Assembly (NCBI GenBank): GCA_009843505.1
Contig: VYDI01000035.1
Location: 1 to 64,000, forward strand
Length of the DNA: 64,000 bases
From: Holophagales bacterium
Lineage (GTDB): Bacteria; Acidobacteriota; Thermoanaerobaculia; Multivoradales; Multivoraceae
Reading direction: 5' to 3'
Positions 25,598 to 38,736 of this stretch are shown piece after piece; position 1 is the stretch's first letter, and each line of letters begins with the position of its first letter. A model generated the notes under the pieces. It searched no databases, was not told the origin of the DNA, and saw only the letters and a program-made list of their open reading frames with translations. A program made the position numbers and the translations under genes.

Positions 25598-27016
25598 GTG
25601 AGATTCCTCATCGTCGGGTTCGCCGCCGTGGCTCTGGCCGGGCACCCGAGCGCCGGCCAGGACGTCCTCCTGCCTGACCTTTTTACCGACACGATCGACG
25701 TCCGGGTCGTGAACGTCGAGGTGGTCGTCACGGACCCCGAGGGCTACCGGATTCTCGGCCTTGAGGCGAGCGACTTCGAGCTTCTGGTCGATGGTCAGCC
25801 TGTAGCCGTCACGTACTTCACCGAAGTCGACGACGGACGCGCCATCGCCTCGTTCGAGGAAGGGCGGCCACCGGCTTCTCTCGAGGCTCGTGCAAGGAAC
25901 GTCCCGCTGCTCACTCTCGACGAGCCTGTGGGCACGAACTTCCTTGTCTTCATGGACCAGTTCTCGGTCGTCCGGCGCTACCGCGAACGCGTCCTGGATC
26001 GCCTGACGGAGGAACTCCATCTGCTCAGGCCGGACGACCGCGTCGCGATCGTGGCTTTCGACGGTAGCAACGTCTCCCTCCTGCTGGACTGGACCAACTC
26101 CCGCGGCGACATCGAGAACGTCCTGCACCAGGCACGTCCAGAGAAAGCCCGCCTGAGCCGGATTCTGGTCCCGGGGCCTACCTTCCGTCAGACCGAGCGA
26201 GCGCTCATGGCCGCGACGGCCACCGTGCGCAGCTTCGCGGGCGCCCGGGGCCGGAAGGTCATGCTCCTGCTCGCAGACGAGTGGTACGTGCAAGACCTGC
26301 GCTCCTACGACAGTCTCATCGACGCCGCGAATCTGGTCGGCTACACCCTCTACCCGATCGTTCGCTACGCCCGCTACGGACAACACAGACTCCTGGCCGA
26401 CGAGACCGGAGGGCTGACCGTTACCGGTACGAAGCCCAGGGACATCCTCGGCATCGTGCTTGACGACGTTCGCTACTACTACTGGCTCGGCTTCGAGCCG
26501 CCTCGCGACGAGGATGACGCACTCCACGACATCGAGGTGCGCGTGGTCGGCCGCCCGGACCTCCGGGTCTGGTCGCGCCTGAACTACCTGGACATGTCCA
26601 GGGGCGCCGAGGTCACGATGCTGGTCGAGGGTTCCCTACTGTTCGGAGGCACTCCGGGAATCGACTCGCTCGAAGTGCAGTTCGGCACGCCCGAGAGGGC
26701 CGGCTTCAGGAGGGTCACTCTGCCGATGGAGGTCACGATCCCCCTCGACGACGTGACGCTCCTGCCGATGGGCGGCAAGTGGATGAACGAACTGGAGCTG
26801 CGCGTCAGCGTGATCAACGAGCACGGCGACCGCTCCGAGACTCCCGTCAGCAGGATCCCTATTCTCGGTTCATCGGCTCCGCTTCCGGGTGACTACTTCG
26901 TCTACGAAACGGAACTCCTGATACGTAGACGCGAGCACCGGTACATCGCCGCCGTCTACGACCCGCTCACTGGTGCGATCCTCTCGGCGAGTGGAACGAT
27001 CGGGAGCCGACGGTGA
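25598..27016 (+). CDS. Secreted VWFA-related Acidobacterial-domain protein, paralogue 4
   Basis: This is the shortest copy, at 472 residues. The GTG start at 25598 follows an AGGGGG ribosome-binding site and opens a Sec signal (VRFLIVGFAAVALAGHPSAG-QD). The metal-site segment reads FMDQFSVVRRYRERVL. The variable loop of the VWA-like domain is trimmed (PIVRYARYGQHRLLADETGG), which explains the shorter length. The C-terminal domain is fully conserved. The next gene starts inside its stop codon (GTGA). Confidence 0.87.
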   Translation: MRFLIVGFAAVALAGHPSAGQDVLLPDLFTDTIDVRVVNVEVVVTDPEGYRILGLEASDFELLVDGQPVAVTYFTEVDDGRAIASFEEGRPPASLEARARNVPLLTLDEPVGTNFLVFMDQFSVVRRYRERVLDRLTEELHLLRPDDRVAIVAFDGSNVSLLLDWTNSRGDIENVLHQARPEKARLSRILVPGPTFRQTERALMAATATVRSFAGARGRKVMLLLADEWYVQDLRSYDSLIDAANLVGYTLYPIVRYARYGQHRLLADETGGLTVTGTKPRDILGIVLDDVRYYYWLGFEPPRDEDDALHDIEVRVVGRPDLRVWSRLNYLDMSRGAEVTMLVEGSLLFGGTPGIDSLEVQFGTPERAGFRRVTLPMEVTIPLDDVTLLPMGGKWMNELELRVSVINEHGDRSETPVSRIPILGSSAPLPGDYFVYETELLIRRREHRYIAAVYDPLTGAILSASGTIGSRR

Positions 27017-28521
27017 GACTCGTTCCGAGTTCAATCGCCGCGCTATCACTCACGGCCCTGCCCGCGACCGGCCAGGAAACGCCGCTGCCCGACCTCTTCG
27101 CCGACGTGCTGGACGTCCGCGTTGTCAACGTCGAGGTCGTCGTCACGGATCGGGATGGCAACCGCGTTCAGGAACTCCACACGAGCGACTTCGAACTCCT
27201 GGTGGACGGCGAGGCGGTACCGATCGACTACTTCACGGAGATCGACGAGGGCCGTGCGGTGGCCAGGAACGTCGACGGTGTCGGAAACGCACCCTCGCTG
27301 ACGCCCGGTGAGCCGGTGGCTACGAACTACCTCCTCTTCATCGACGAGTTGCATGCGATTCGGCGCCAGCGAGACGGCTTTCTGCATCGGCTGGAGCGGG
27401 ACCTGGCGCTGCTCAACCCGTCCGACCAGGTCGCCATCGTGGCCTTCGACGGCTACAACGTCACCCGGTTGACCGACTGGACGAACTCACGCGCCCAGAT
27501 CGAGGACGCGATTCAGCGAGCGCGGGAGCGAAAGGCCCTCGGCTTGATGCGAATGCTCGACCTGGGCGATCGCGCCGATCAGATCCGGCGGACCGTCATG
27601 GCCGCCACCGCAAGCATCCGCAGCCTCGCGGACGTTCCGGGCCGCAAGGTCATGCTGCTGCTGGTTGAGACCTTCTGCTCGCCGAGCCGTTCCTGGCAGT
27701 TCTCATCGTTCTGGGAGGGCGGAACCTGCAGGGAAGACGTCGGCAACATGTACCAGCCACTGGTAACCGCAGCGAATCGGGTCGGCTACACCGTCTACCC
27801 GGTGGACATGGCCGGCCTGCACCCCACCTTCGGTATCGACCGGGACACAGGCGCGCTCATGATGGAGAACACGGAAGAAGCTCAGGAGGCGGCGCTCTGG
27901 TTCCTCGCCCATGAGACCGGCGGAAAGGCGATGCTCAACTTCTACCGGAAAGTCGCGCTCGCGGAGACGGCGGCCGATACCCGCTCCTTCTACTGGCTCG
28001 GCTTCAACGCGCCGGGCGGCGAGAACGACGCGCTCCACGACATCGAAGTCCGCCTCCCCGGCTACCCGGACCTGCAAGTCCGCTCCCGCCGGCACTATCG
28101 GGAAATGTCGAAGAGCACCGAGTTCACGTTGCTGGTCGAGGGTTCACTCATGTTCGGCGGCCTGCCCGGCAAGAACGTTCTGGAAGTGCAGTTCGGCACC
28201 CCGCGGAAAGCCGGGCTCAGGAAGGTCCTCGTGCCGATGTGGGTCACGATCCCGGTCGACGATCTGACACTGCTCCCCATGGACGGCCAGTGGACGAACG
28301 ACGTGGAGTTCCGGATCTCCGTGGTCGACAAGCACGGCGACCGCTCCAGGAGTCTCGGTACCAGGATCCCGATTCGCTACTCGGAAGCGCCGCTCCCGGG
28401 AGAGACCTTCGTCTACGAAACAGAACTGCCAATCCGTAGAGGAATGCACCGCTTCCTGGCCGCCCTCTACGACCCGCTCAGCGGCGAGATCCTGGCCAGG
28501 CGCGGGACGGTCGGTCCCTAG
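27013..28521 (+). CDS. Secreted VWFA-related Acidobacterial-domain protein, paralogue 5
   Basis: The 502-residue product starts at a GTG overlapping the previous stop. Its signal peptide ends near PATG-QET. The metal-site segment reads FIDELHAIRRQRDGFL, with histidine in place of serine. A cysteine pair unique among the five copies (FCSPSRSW and GGTCREDV) sits in the variable loop and could form a disulphide. The gene ends convergently with the Oar-like receptor gene, and the two stop codons overlap (28518-28521). Confidence 0.88.
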   Translation: MRLVPSSIAALSLTALPATGQETPLPDLFADVLDVRVVNVEVVVTDRDGNRVQELHTSDFELLVDGEAVPIDYFTEIDEGRAVARNVDGVGNAPSLTPGEPVATNYLLFIDELHAIRRQRDGFLHRLERDLALLNPSDQVAIVAFDGYNVTRLTDWTNSRAQIEDAIQRARERKALGLMRMLDLGDRADQIRRTVMAATASIRSLADVPGRKVMLLLVETFCSPSRSWQFSSFWEGGTCREDVGNMYQPLVTAANRVGYTVYPVDMAGLHPTFGIDRDTGALMMENTEEAQEAALWFLAHETGGKAMLNFYRKVALAETAADTRSFYWLGFNAPGGENDALHDIEVRLPGYPDLQVRSRRHYREMSKSTEFTLLVEGSLMFGGLPGKNVLEVQFGTPRKAGLRKVLVPMWVTIPVDDLTLLPMDGQWTNDVEFRISVVDKHGDRSRSLGTRIPIRYSEAPLPGETFVYETELPIRRGMHRFLAALYDPLSGEILARRGTVGP

Positions 28522-31500
28522 AAGCGGAGACCGACCGTCGCCACGAAGCGGCGCGGACGCTGCCAGCCGATGTAGCGGGAGGCGCTGACCTCGCCGCCGT
28601 TGTTGATTCGGAGCAGCTCCTGGTTGTCCGTGATGTTCGTGGCGTCGACCCGCAGGTAGCCGTTGAAGTCCTCCCTCCATCCGAGCGGGAAGAAGTACAT
28701 CAGGGTCATGTTCGCGCTCCACGTCGAGTTGAACGCGTCACGCGAGCCGCGAGGTTCGAGATAGAGACCCGTGCCACTGTCGACCAGGAACTGGGAGGGG
28801 TCGCACGTGAGCTCGAAGCCCGGCTCCCAGAAGTCCAGCTCGCAGGGGTCACCGAGGGATGCTCCCTCGACCCGCTGCCACGGCTTGCCGGACCGCCACT
28901 GGAGGGACCCGCCAAGGACGAAGCCCTGGCCGCTCTGTCCGAACTGCCAGGTCTTGAAGCCCCACGTGTTCCAGATGTACTTGTTGTTCTCGTGCACCGT
29001 GCCGTAGCGGTTGATCGTCGACAGGGGCTGGCCCAGGAACTGTCCGAGCGCCGCCTGGCAGTCCACCGGGTACTTCCGGACCAGCTCCTGGCCGTCGGCG
29101 CCGATCACCGGCTGTCCGCCGCTGCGGATCAACTGCTGGCCTTCGCAACTCCTGATGTGTCCCTCATTCAGGACGACATCCAGATTACGGCCGTAGTCCG
29201 AGTTGGTGTTGTCGAAGAGGCCTCCCCAGTAGTGCCCCTTGGCATCGGCGTAGGTGAAGTTGTTGCCCAACGCCCAGCCATTCCGGAACACCTTGTTCAA
29301 CTGGAGTTGCAGTGACTGGTAGGTGCGCTTGCCTTCCTCGAAGTTGGCCATGACTTCCGCGTCGACCACGCCCATGGCGCCGAGCACGCGCTCGTAGTCC
29401 TTGTAGTTCTCGGTGAACCGGAAGTAGTCACCGCTCGGCAGCCGCTGCTCGGTGGTCCCGATCGAGTTCTTGTACTCCCAGTGGATCGCGCTGGCCTGGA
29501 AGAACCACTGTCTCCGCGCGCCCAGGTTCCAACTGTAGACGAGGTCGATCTCGTCCTTGTAGTACGGCTCGATATCTACCTCCGGGATGACGCCGGCGTC
29601 GATCTGCCGGTACATCTCGCCCGGCCGCAGCTTGCCGAGCAAGCCCGTGTACCCGGGACCGTTGCAGACCTGGATGTAGATGGCGTCGATCGGCGCGCAG
29701 TAGACGATGCGGTCGTAGGCGTTCGTGCCGTTCCAGCCCTCCAGGAGGTAGTTGTTGACCAGTTCCTGGTTCAGGTGCTGATAGGCGCGGGCGAGGTTGA
29801 AATGGATCACCATCCTGCCGTCGCGCTTGATGTCGTAGGACGCGAGCAGCCTCGGCGAGATGCTCTGCGAGTCGACGACCGTCCGCCGCACGTCGTTCTT
29901 GTGGATCTGGTTCTCCCACCGCAAACCGAGGTTGAAGCTCCAGTGATCCCCGGCCGTGAAACGGTCACGCGCGAAGGCGGCGAAGTTGGAGGAACGAGTG
30001 CCGCGCAGGCGTTCCGTTCCGACGAGATCCGGCGGGTTGTAGTCCTCGTAGTGACAGTAGTAGGTCTGAGTCGGCCAGTTGATCAGTCCGCAGTCATCGA
30101 AGCCGGTGTGGGTGGCGGGGTTGAACTCCCGTCCGAAGTAGACGTTGTTCCGCTGCAGGTCCTGTTCCCAACCCACCTCCTGCCAGTCGAGGCCGAACAG
30201 TGCCTCGTGGCTCTCGCTCGCGAACCAGGTCATCCTGACGTTGGCCTGATCCCGCGGATAGTCGTTCAGACCGAAACCGTTGTCGAGGAGCCAGCCATTG
30301 AACAGATGCCACTCGCCTCCCCGGTAGCCGATGTAACCATGGACGTTGTTGCCCGGACTGTGAGGGCCCAGGCGGTTCGCCGGATACCTCGGGTCCTGCT
30401 GTTTCTCCGCTAGAGCGGACTCAAAGTCGAAGCCCGTGCCGGCATTCAGACGCTTGTGTTCGCTGGAGTCATGAGCGGAGAGCTTGAACTCCATGAAGAT
30501 GTCCTGGCTCGCGCTCCAGTTCCAGCTCCCAGTAATCAGCTCCCCGCCGAACTCGTGCGGCGTAGCACTGTAGCGGTCCGCCGGAAAGTCGCCCAGGATG
30601 AAAGTGACGTCGAGCGGCGAGGCGTTGTAGTTCAACTGCAGGCTGTTCGAAGGGTTGGGCTGGTAGTCGAACTTCAGCAGGCGGCCTTTGACGTAGACGC
30701 TGTTGTCCACGATGTCGCCGCTGAAGAGTTCCTGGGTCTGGAAGCTGTTCGTTTCCGCGATCGATGCGGCAAACCACAGCTTGTTCCTCACCAGTGGACC
30801 GCCGAAGAAGGCCTGGACGTTGGTGGCGGCGTTGTCCTTCTCCAGCTCGTCCCGCTTGAAGAAGTCCGGTTGGCAGGAAGGGGCGAACGGGACGTTCTGT
30901 GGATTGACCACGGCACGGTACCTGCAGCCCTGGCGCTCCGCCAGTTCGGCATGGCTCTGGTACTCCGAAACCCAACTCCCCTGCTGCCGGAAGACCATGC
31001 CTTCACCATGAATGACGTTCGTGCCCGACTTCGTGATCACGTTGACGACTCCACCCGTGGCGCGACCGTACTCGGCACTGCCCGTAGTCGACTGCAACGA
31101 CGTTTCATTGACCCCGACCTGCGGCAGGAACATCCGCGACCCCCCGCGGCGGGTGTAGGTGGTGTCCACGCCGTCCACGAAGACGGCGCCCTCCTGCCAC
31201 CGGGAACCGTTGACGCCCGGGTACTCGTCGGCCAGGTCGCCATCCGAGACGACACCCGGCATCAACTGAAGGTTGGAGAAGTAGTTCGAGTTGACGCCCA
31301 CCACGTTCGACGCAACGTTCGACGAAATCGATCCGGCTGAGGTGACCTCGAACTTGTTGATCAGCGGCGTCTCGGCGGTGACCGTGATCTCGCCCGCCGC
31401 CTGGAGGGCCATGGTCAGCACGATCTCGGAACGGCCGCCCGGCGTCACGGTGACTGATGTCTCGGCCGAGCCGTAGTCGTCGAGCGTCCCCCGGACGGTG

Positions 31501-31727
31501 TACGTCCCCGGCGTCAGCAGAGCGAAACGGTAGCCGCCCTCGGCACCGGTGATCGCCACCTTTTCGCCGCGGTCGCCGGCAATCGTCACCGTTACCCCCG
31601 GCATGGGGTCTCCGTTCGTGTCCACCGCCCTGCCCAGGACGATCCCGGTTTCGGGACTGTCCGCAACCGCAGGCGGCGCCAGGCCGAAGAGAACGAGGGT
31701 CGCGACCAGAGCCAGGGTACGTTTCAT
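28518..31727 (-). CDS. Oar-like TonB-dependent receptor with N-terminal carboxypeptidase-regulatory domain
   Basis: This is a 1069-residue outer-membrane protein. After the signal peptide (PPAVA-DSP) comes a carboxypeptidase-regulatory-like beta-sandwich (IVLGRAVDTNGDPMPGVTV to about residue 105). A plug domain follows (ITVTAETPLINKFEV, GVNGSRWQEGAVFVDGVDTT, GRATGGVVNVITKSGTN), then a long barrel ending in aromatic F (VATVGLRF). This is the Oar/SusC-like architecture expanded in Acidobacteriota, probably used for uptake of oligomers or for protein secretion. A strong AGGAGG sequence precedes the ATG. It is convergent with the VWA cluster. Confidence 0.92.
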   Translation of the reverse strand: MKRTLALVATLVLFGLAPPAVADSPETGIVLGRAVDTNGDPMPGVTVTIAGDRGEKVAITGAEGGYRFALLTPGTYTVRGTLDDYGSAETSVTVTPGGRSEIVLTMALQAAGEITVTAETPLINKFEVTSAGSISSNVASNVVGVNSNYFSNLQLMPGVVSDGDLADEYPGVNGSRWQEGAVFVDGVDTTYTRRGGSRMFLPQVGVNETSLQSTTGSAEYGRATGGVVNVITKSGTNVIHGEGMVFRQQGSWVSEYQSHAELAERQGCRYRAVVNPQNVPFAPSCQPDFFKRDELEKDNAATNVQAFFGGPLVRNKLWFAASIAETNSFQTQELFSGDIVDNSVYVKGRLLKFDYQPNPSNSLQLNYNASPLDVTFILGDFPADRYSATPHEFGGELITGSWNWSASQDIFMEFKLSAHDSSEHKRLNAGTGFDFESALAEKQQDPRYPANRLGPHSPGNNVHGYIGYRGGEWHLFNGWLLDNGFGLNDYPRDQANVRMTWFASESHEALFGLDWQEVGWEQDLQRNNVYFGREFNPATHTGFDDCGLINWPTQTYYCHYEDYNPPDLVGTERLRGTRSSNFAAFARDRFTAGDHWSFNLGLRWENQIHKNDVRRTVVDSQSISPRLLASYDIKRDGRMVIHFNLARAYQHLNQELVNNYLLEGWNGTNAYDRIVYCAPIDAIYIQVCNGPGYTGLLGKLRPGEMYRQIDAGVIPEVDIEPYYKDEIDLVYSWNLGARRQWFFQASAIHWEYKNSIGTTEQRLPSGDYFRFTENYKDYERVLGAMGVVDAEVMANFEEGKRTYQSLQLQLNKVFRNGWALGNNFTYADAKGHYWGGLFDNTNSDYGRNLDVVLNEGHIRSCEGQQLIRSGGQPVIGADGQELVRKYPVDCQAALGQFLGQPLSTINRYGTVHENNKYIWNTWGFKTWQFGQSGQGFVLGGSLQWRSGKPWQRVEGASLGDPCELDFWEPGFELTCDPSQFLVDSGTGLYLEPRGSRDAFNSTWSANMTLMYFFPLGWREDFNGYLRVDATNITDNQELLRINNGGEVSASRYIGWQRPRRFVATVGLRF

Positions 31728-32006
31728 GAGCCGATCCTCCTTTCCTTACTGGCTAGCCAGCCACTAAGGGTGAGGGTTCATCCGACTCCCCGGGGCGGCC
31801 AGGCCGGAGGAATCGGAATGAACAAGAGCGCCGTACGCCTCTAGGGACGACCCGAACCCCGGCTGCCCTGACCGGAGAGAGCTACCTGTCGCTTTGCGAT
31901 CAGGGACTATAACAGCGTTGCAGATTCGGGCCCAGGGAAGCCCGGTCAACGCCGGATCGTCCAATCGATTGGATCTTCGGCGGTCCACGGCCCGCCGGCA
32001 CCGGTC
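31728..32006. other. Intergenic stretch of 279 nt upstream of the Oar-like receptor
   Basis: No gene is evident. On the minus strand GTTATAGT near 31910-31917 resembles a -10 element, which would leave a leader of about 180 nt before the receptor's AGGAGG and ATG. No good -35 is seen. The stretch also includes the 3' side of the RND operon, with no obvious terminator hairpin. Confidence 0.4.
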
Positions 32007-35000
32007 CTACGCGCCGGGGGAACCGAGGGGCGCCTTCCGCCTCGGTGCGAGTGCTCCCGCCAACGTCCGCCCCACCCAGGCCCGGCCGTCCTCGATCAGC
32101 GTGTAGAACACGGGCACCGCGAGCAGGGTCAGCAGAGTCGCGGCGGCCATGCCGCCGATCAGGGTCAGGGCGAAGCTCTTGTAACTCAGCCCCATCTGCG
32201 TCGGTTGTCCGAACAGCAGCGGCACCATGCCGCCGATCGTGGTCAGCGCCGTCATCATGATCGGCCGGAAACGCCGGTTGGCAGCTTCCAGCACAGCGTC
32301 GGCCCGTTCCATGCCCGAGGTCCGCAGCCGGTTGACGGAGTCGAGGAGCACGATGCCGTTGTTCACGACCACCCCGATCAGGATGATCAGGCCGACCAGC
32401 CCGAGGAAGTCGAGGTCGCGCCCAGCGAGCAGGTGGATCCAGGTCACCCCCATGCTGGCGAGCGGAATGGTGACCAGGATCGCAAGCGGCAGCAGGAAGC
32501 TCTCGAACAGGAAGCCCATCAGCAGGTAGACGAAGGCGATCGACATGAGCGCCGCGATCATCAGGTTCCGGGTCTCCTCGGCGGCGACGTTGCGCACCAG
32601 CCTCGCCCAGGCCACGCCTTCGGGCAGGTCGGTCTGCGCCGCAACGGCGCGCACCGCCCGCCGCGCCTCGCTCTCCCGGCCCTCTTCGAGTTCAACCGTG
32701 ATCCGGCGCGCGGTCTGCTTGTCGCGGCGGGAGATCCGGGTCGCCGACGGCTGCTGGCGCACGTCGACCAGGGTGCCGATGGCGAGCGCCTCGCCGCTTT
32801 CGGTCGGCACCGAGAAGTCGCGGAGCTCTGCCAGACTCTGGCGGTCCTCCTCCTCGAAGCGGATGCGTACCGGGATGTCGCGTCCGCCGTAGTAGATCCG
32901 CGGCAGCGCCTGGCCGCGCAGCGCGTAGCCGACCATCACCGCCAGCGTCCGCGGGTTGACCTGCTGGCGCATCGCGAGATCCCTGTCCAGGACCAGGGCG
33001 AGTTCGTTCGGAGCCTCGTCGGCCGACTTCTTGACCGCCAGCACGCCCGGAACGCGAGCTAGCCGGTCCTCGACGCCGCTCGCCACCTCTTCGAGAACCT
33101 CGGCATCCTCGCCGAACAGGGTCAGGGTCTCGAGCGCCTTGTCGGTTGTCTCCTGCTCCGACGCGAAGCCTGTATGGAAACGCACACCCGGCATCTCGGG
33201 CATCAGGTCGATCACCCGCTCCGTGGCCTCGCGCATCTTGAGGTCGGCGCCGGTCGCCATGATCCCCTGGATCTGGCCCCAGGTGCGCTCGTGAAAGAAG
33301 ACGAGGTACTCGAGATCGAGTTCATCGCGCAGGCCGTCGATCTTCTCCTCGGCGCGCGCGAAGTACTCGATCGTCTCGTCGAACGAGATGTTGCGCGGCA
33401 ACCGAACCTCGATGTTGAAGAACGCCTGGTCGTCCTCCGACATCGGAACGACCGAGAGCCTGCCGCTGGCGGCGACCTGCGTAAGCGCCAGCGCTGCCAC
33501 GAGGAGCAGGACGACGTCGAGCCGCCGACGCAGACCGTAGGCCAGCATACCGCTGTAGACGCGGTTCAGGAGGCCGAAGGTCGCCTCGTAGGCCCGTCGC
33601 AGGACGACGTTCGAAGCGTTCCGGGCATGGCGCAGCGCCCCGCTTTCACTCGACGATCGCGACGGCAACGTGACGTAGACGGCCAGCGGGACGACAATCA
33701 GCGCCACCACGAGAGAGGCGAGCAGGGAGACCGTGATCGGGATGACGAGCCGGAGCAGCATGAACTGACCCTGACCCTCGACCAGCGAAACCGGCAGGAA
33801 GACGATGACGGTGGTCAGGGTGGCCGTGGTGATCGCCAGCGCGATCTCCCCCGCTCCCTGCAGCGTTGCCTGACGACGCCCCACTCCGCTCTGGTGAAGC
33901 CGGTGGATGTTCTCGGCCACCACCACCGAGTTGTCGACCAGGAGCCCGACCGAGATCATGAGGCCGAGCAGCGAGATCACGTTGAAGGTCTCGCCGAAGA
34001 AGTACATCGCGACCACCGCCACCACCATGGAGAGCGGGATCGAGAAAGCGATGATCAGGCTCATCCGCAGCCGGCGGAGGAAGAAGAAGAGCACGATCAT
34101 CGCGAAGATCGCCCCGATCCGGCCGCTCGACAGGAGCACTCCCATCGAGTCGCGGATGATCTCGCCCGAGCTCATGATCACGTCCGCCTCGATTGCCGCG
34201 AGGCGCGGATTCCCCGCCAGTTCCTGTACTACGCGTTCGACCTCGCGGGCCACGTCCAGCGCGTTCGCCTCGCCTTCCTTCTGCACGCGGATCGCGTACG
34301 CGGGAAGGCCGTTCACCCGCACCCGGAACTCGTCGTCGGGCACGCCGTAACGCACGGAGGCGATGTCGCCCAGCCGCACCGTGTCGGTGATCCACATGTC
34401 GCGGACGTTCTGGGGCGCGGGATACGCGGCCACGGACCGCAAGAGCAGCTTGCGGTCGCCGGCGCGAACGTTGCCCGACGCCAGGGTGAAGTAGTCCGAC
34501 TGCAGATCCTGGGCGATCTCGAAGATGTTGAGGCCCGCCGCCTCGACCCGCTGCCGGTCGAGTTCGATCAGCACTTCCCGCTCCAGCAGGCCCTGGGCGT
34601 CGACCGAAGCCACGCCGGGCAACCGCTCCAGCTTCAGGATGACCTCGTTCTGGATCAGGTTGTACGTGTCCGCCGTCCCCTCGTCGACGAGGACCCCGAC
34701 CATCGCCACCGGCATTCCGGTGTCGTCGTCCTTGCGGATGAAGACCTGCTGGACGTCCTCAGGCAGGCGGGCCCGGGCGCGTTCGATCCGGTCCCGGACC
34801 TCGCGGTAGGCAACGTCCATGTCCGTGCCGTGCGCGAAGCTCAGGAAGACCTGGCTGAAGCCGACGGCGCAGAACGAGTACTGGTTCTCGAGCCCGCGAA
34901 TGGTCGCCAGTTCCTCTTCCAGCGGGATCGTGATCTTGTCCAGTACCTCCTGAGGCGGCGCGTCCCGCCACGGGACGGTCACCCGCAGGAAGGGCGAGCT

Positions 35001-35140
35001 GTAGCCAGACGGGATCAGCTCGATCGGCAGCGAAAGGGCCGCGACCAGCCCCATGACCAGGACCGCGCCGACCACCACGAGGACACCGACGCGGCGCTCC
35101 AGAGAGAGCCGGGGCAGGGACCTGCCCAGTCCGCCGGGGA

Positions 35141-35144
<4 letters not shown>
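32007..35144 (-). CDS. RND efflux pump subunit B (AcrB/HAE1-like), second pump
   Basis: This 1045-residue inner-membrane transporter has the canonical RND length. It has an N-terminal TM, a large periplasmic porter domain, TM2-6, a second porter loop and TM8-12. The proton-relay segment reads GLLVDNSVVVAENIHR, with one aspartate followed by Asn. The second half has LVGLIILIGVVVNNGIVLLDSVNRLR. Such pumps export hydrophobic toxins, bile-like compounds or lipids by proton antiport. Its start overlaps the stop of the upstream pump gene (ATGA), so the two are coupled and probably share the adaptor encoded at 38737-39894. Confidence 0.93.
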
Positions 35145-38704
<3,560 letters not shown>

Positions 38705-38736
38705 GCCGCGCTCCTATCTCTGTGTCGTGTGCCGGA

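Noticed and set aside
20798..28521. CRISPR-like or large direct repeats suggested by recurring sequence
   Set aside because: The repetition comes from five homologous coding genes, not from a short spaced array.
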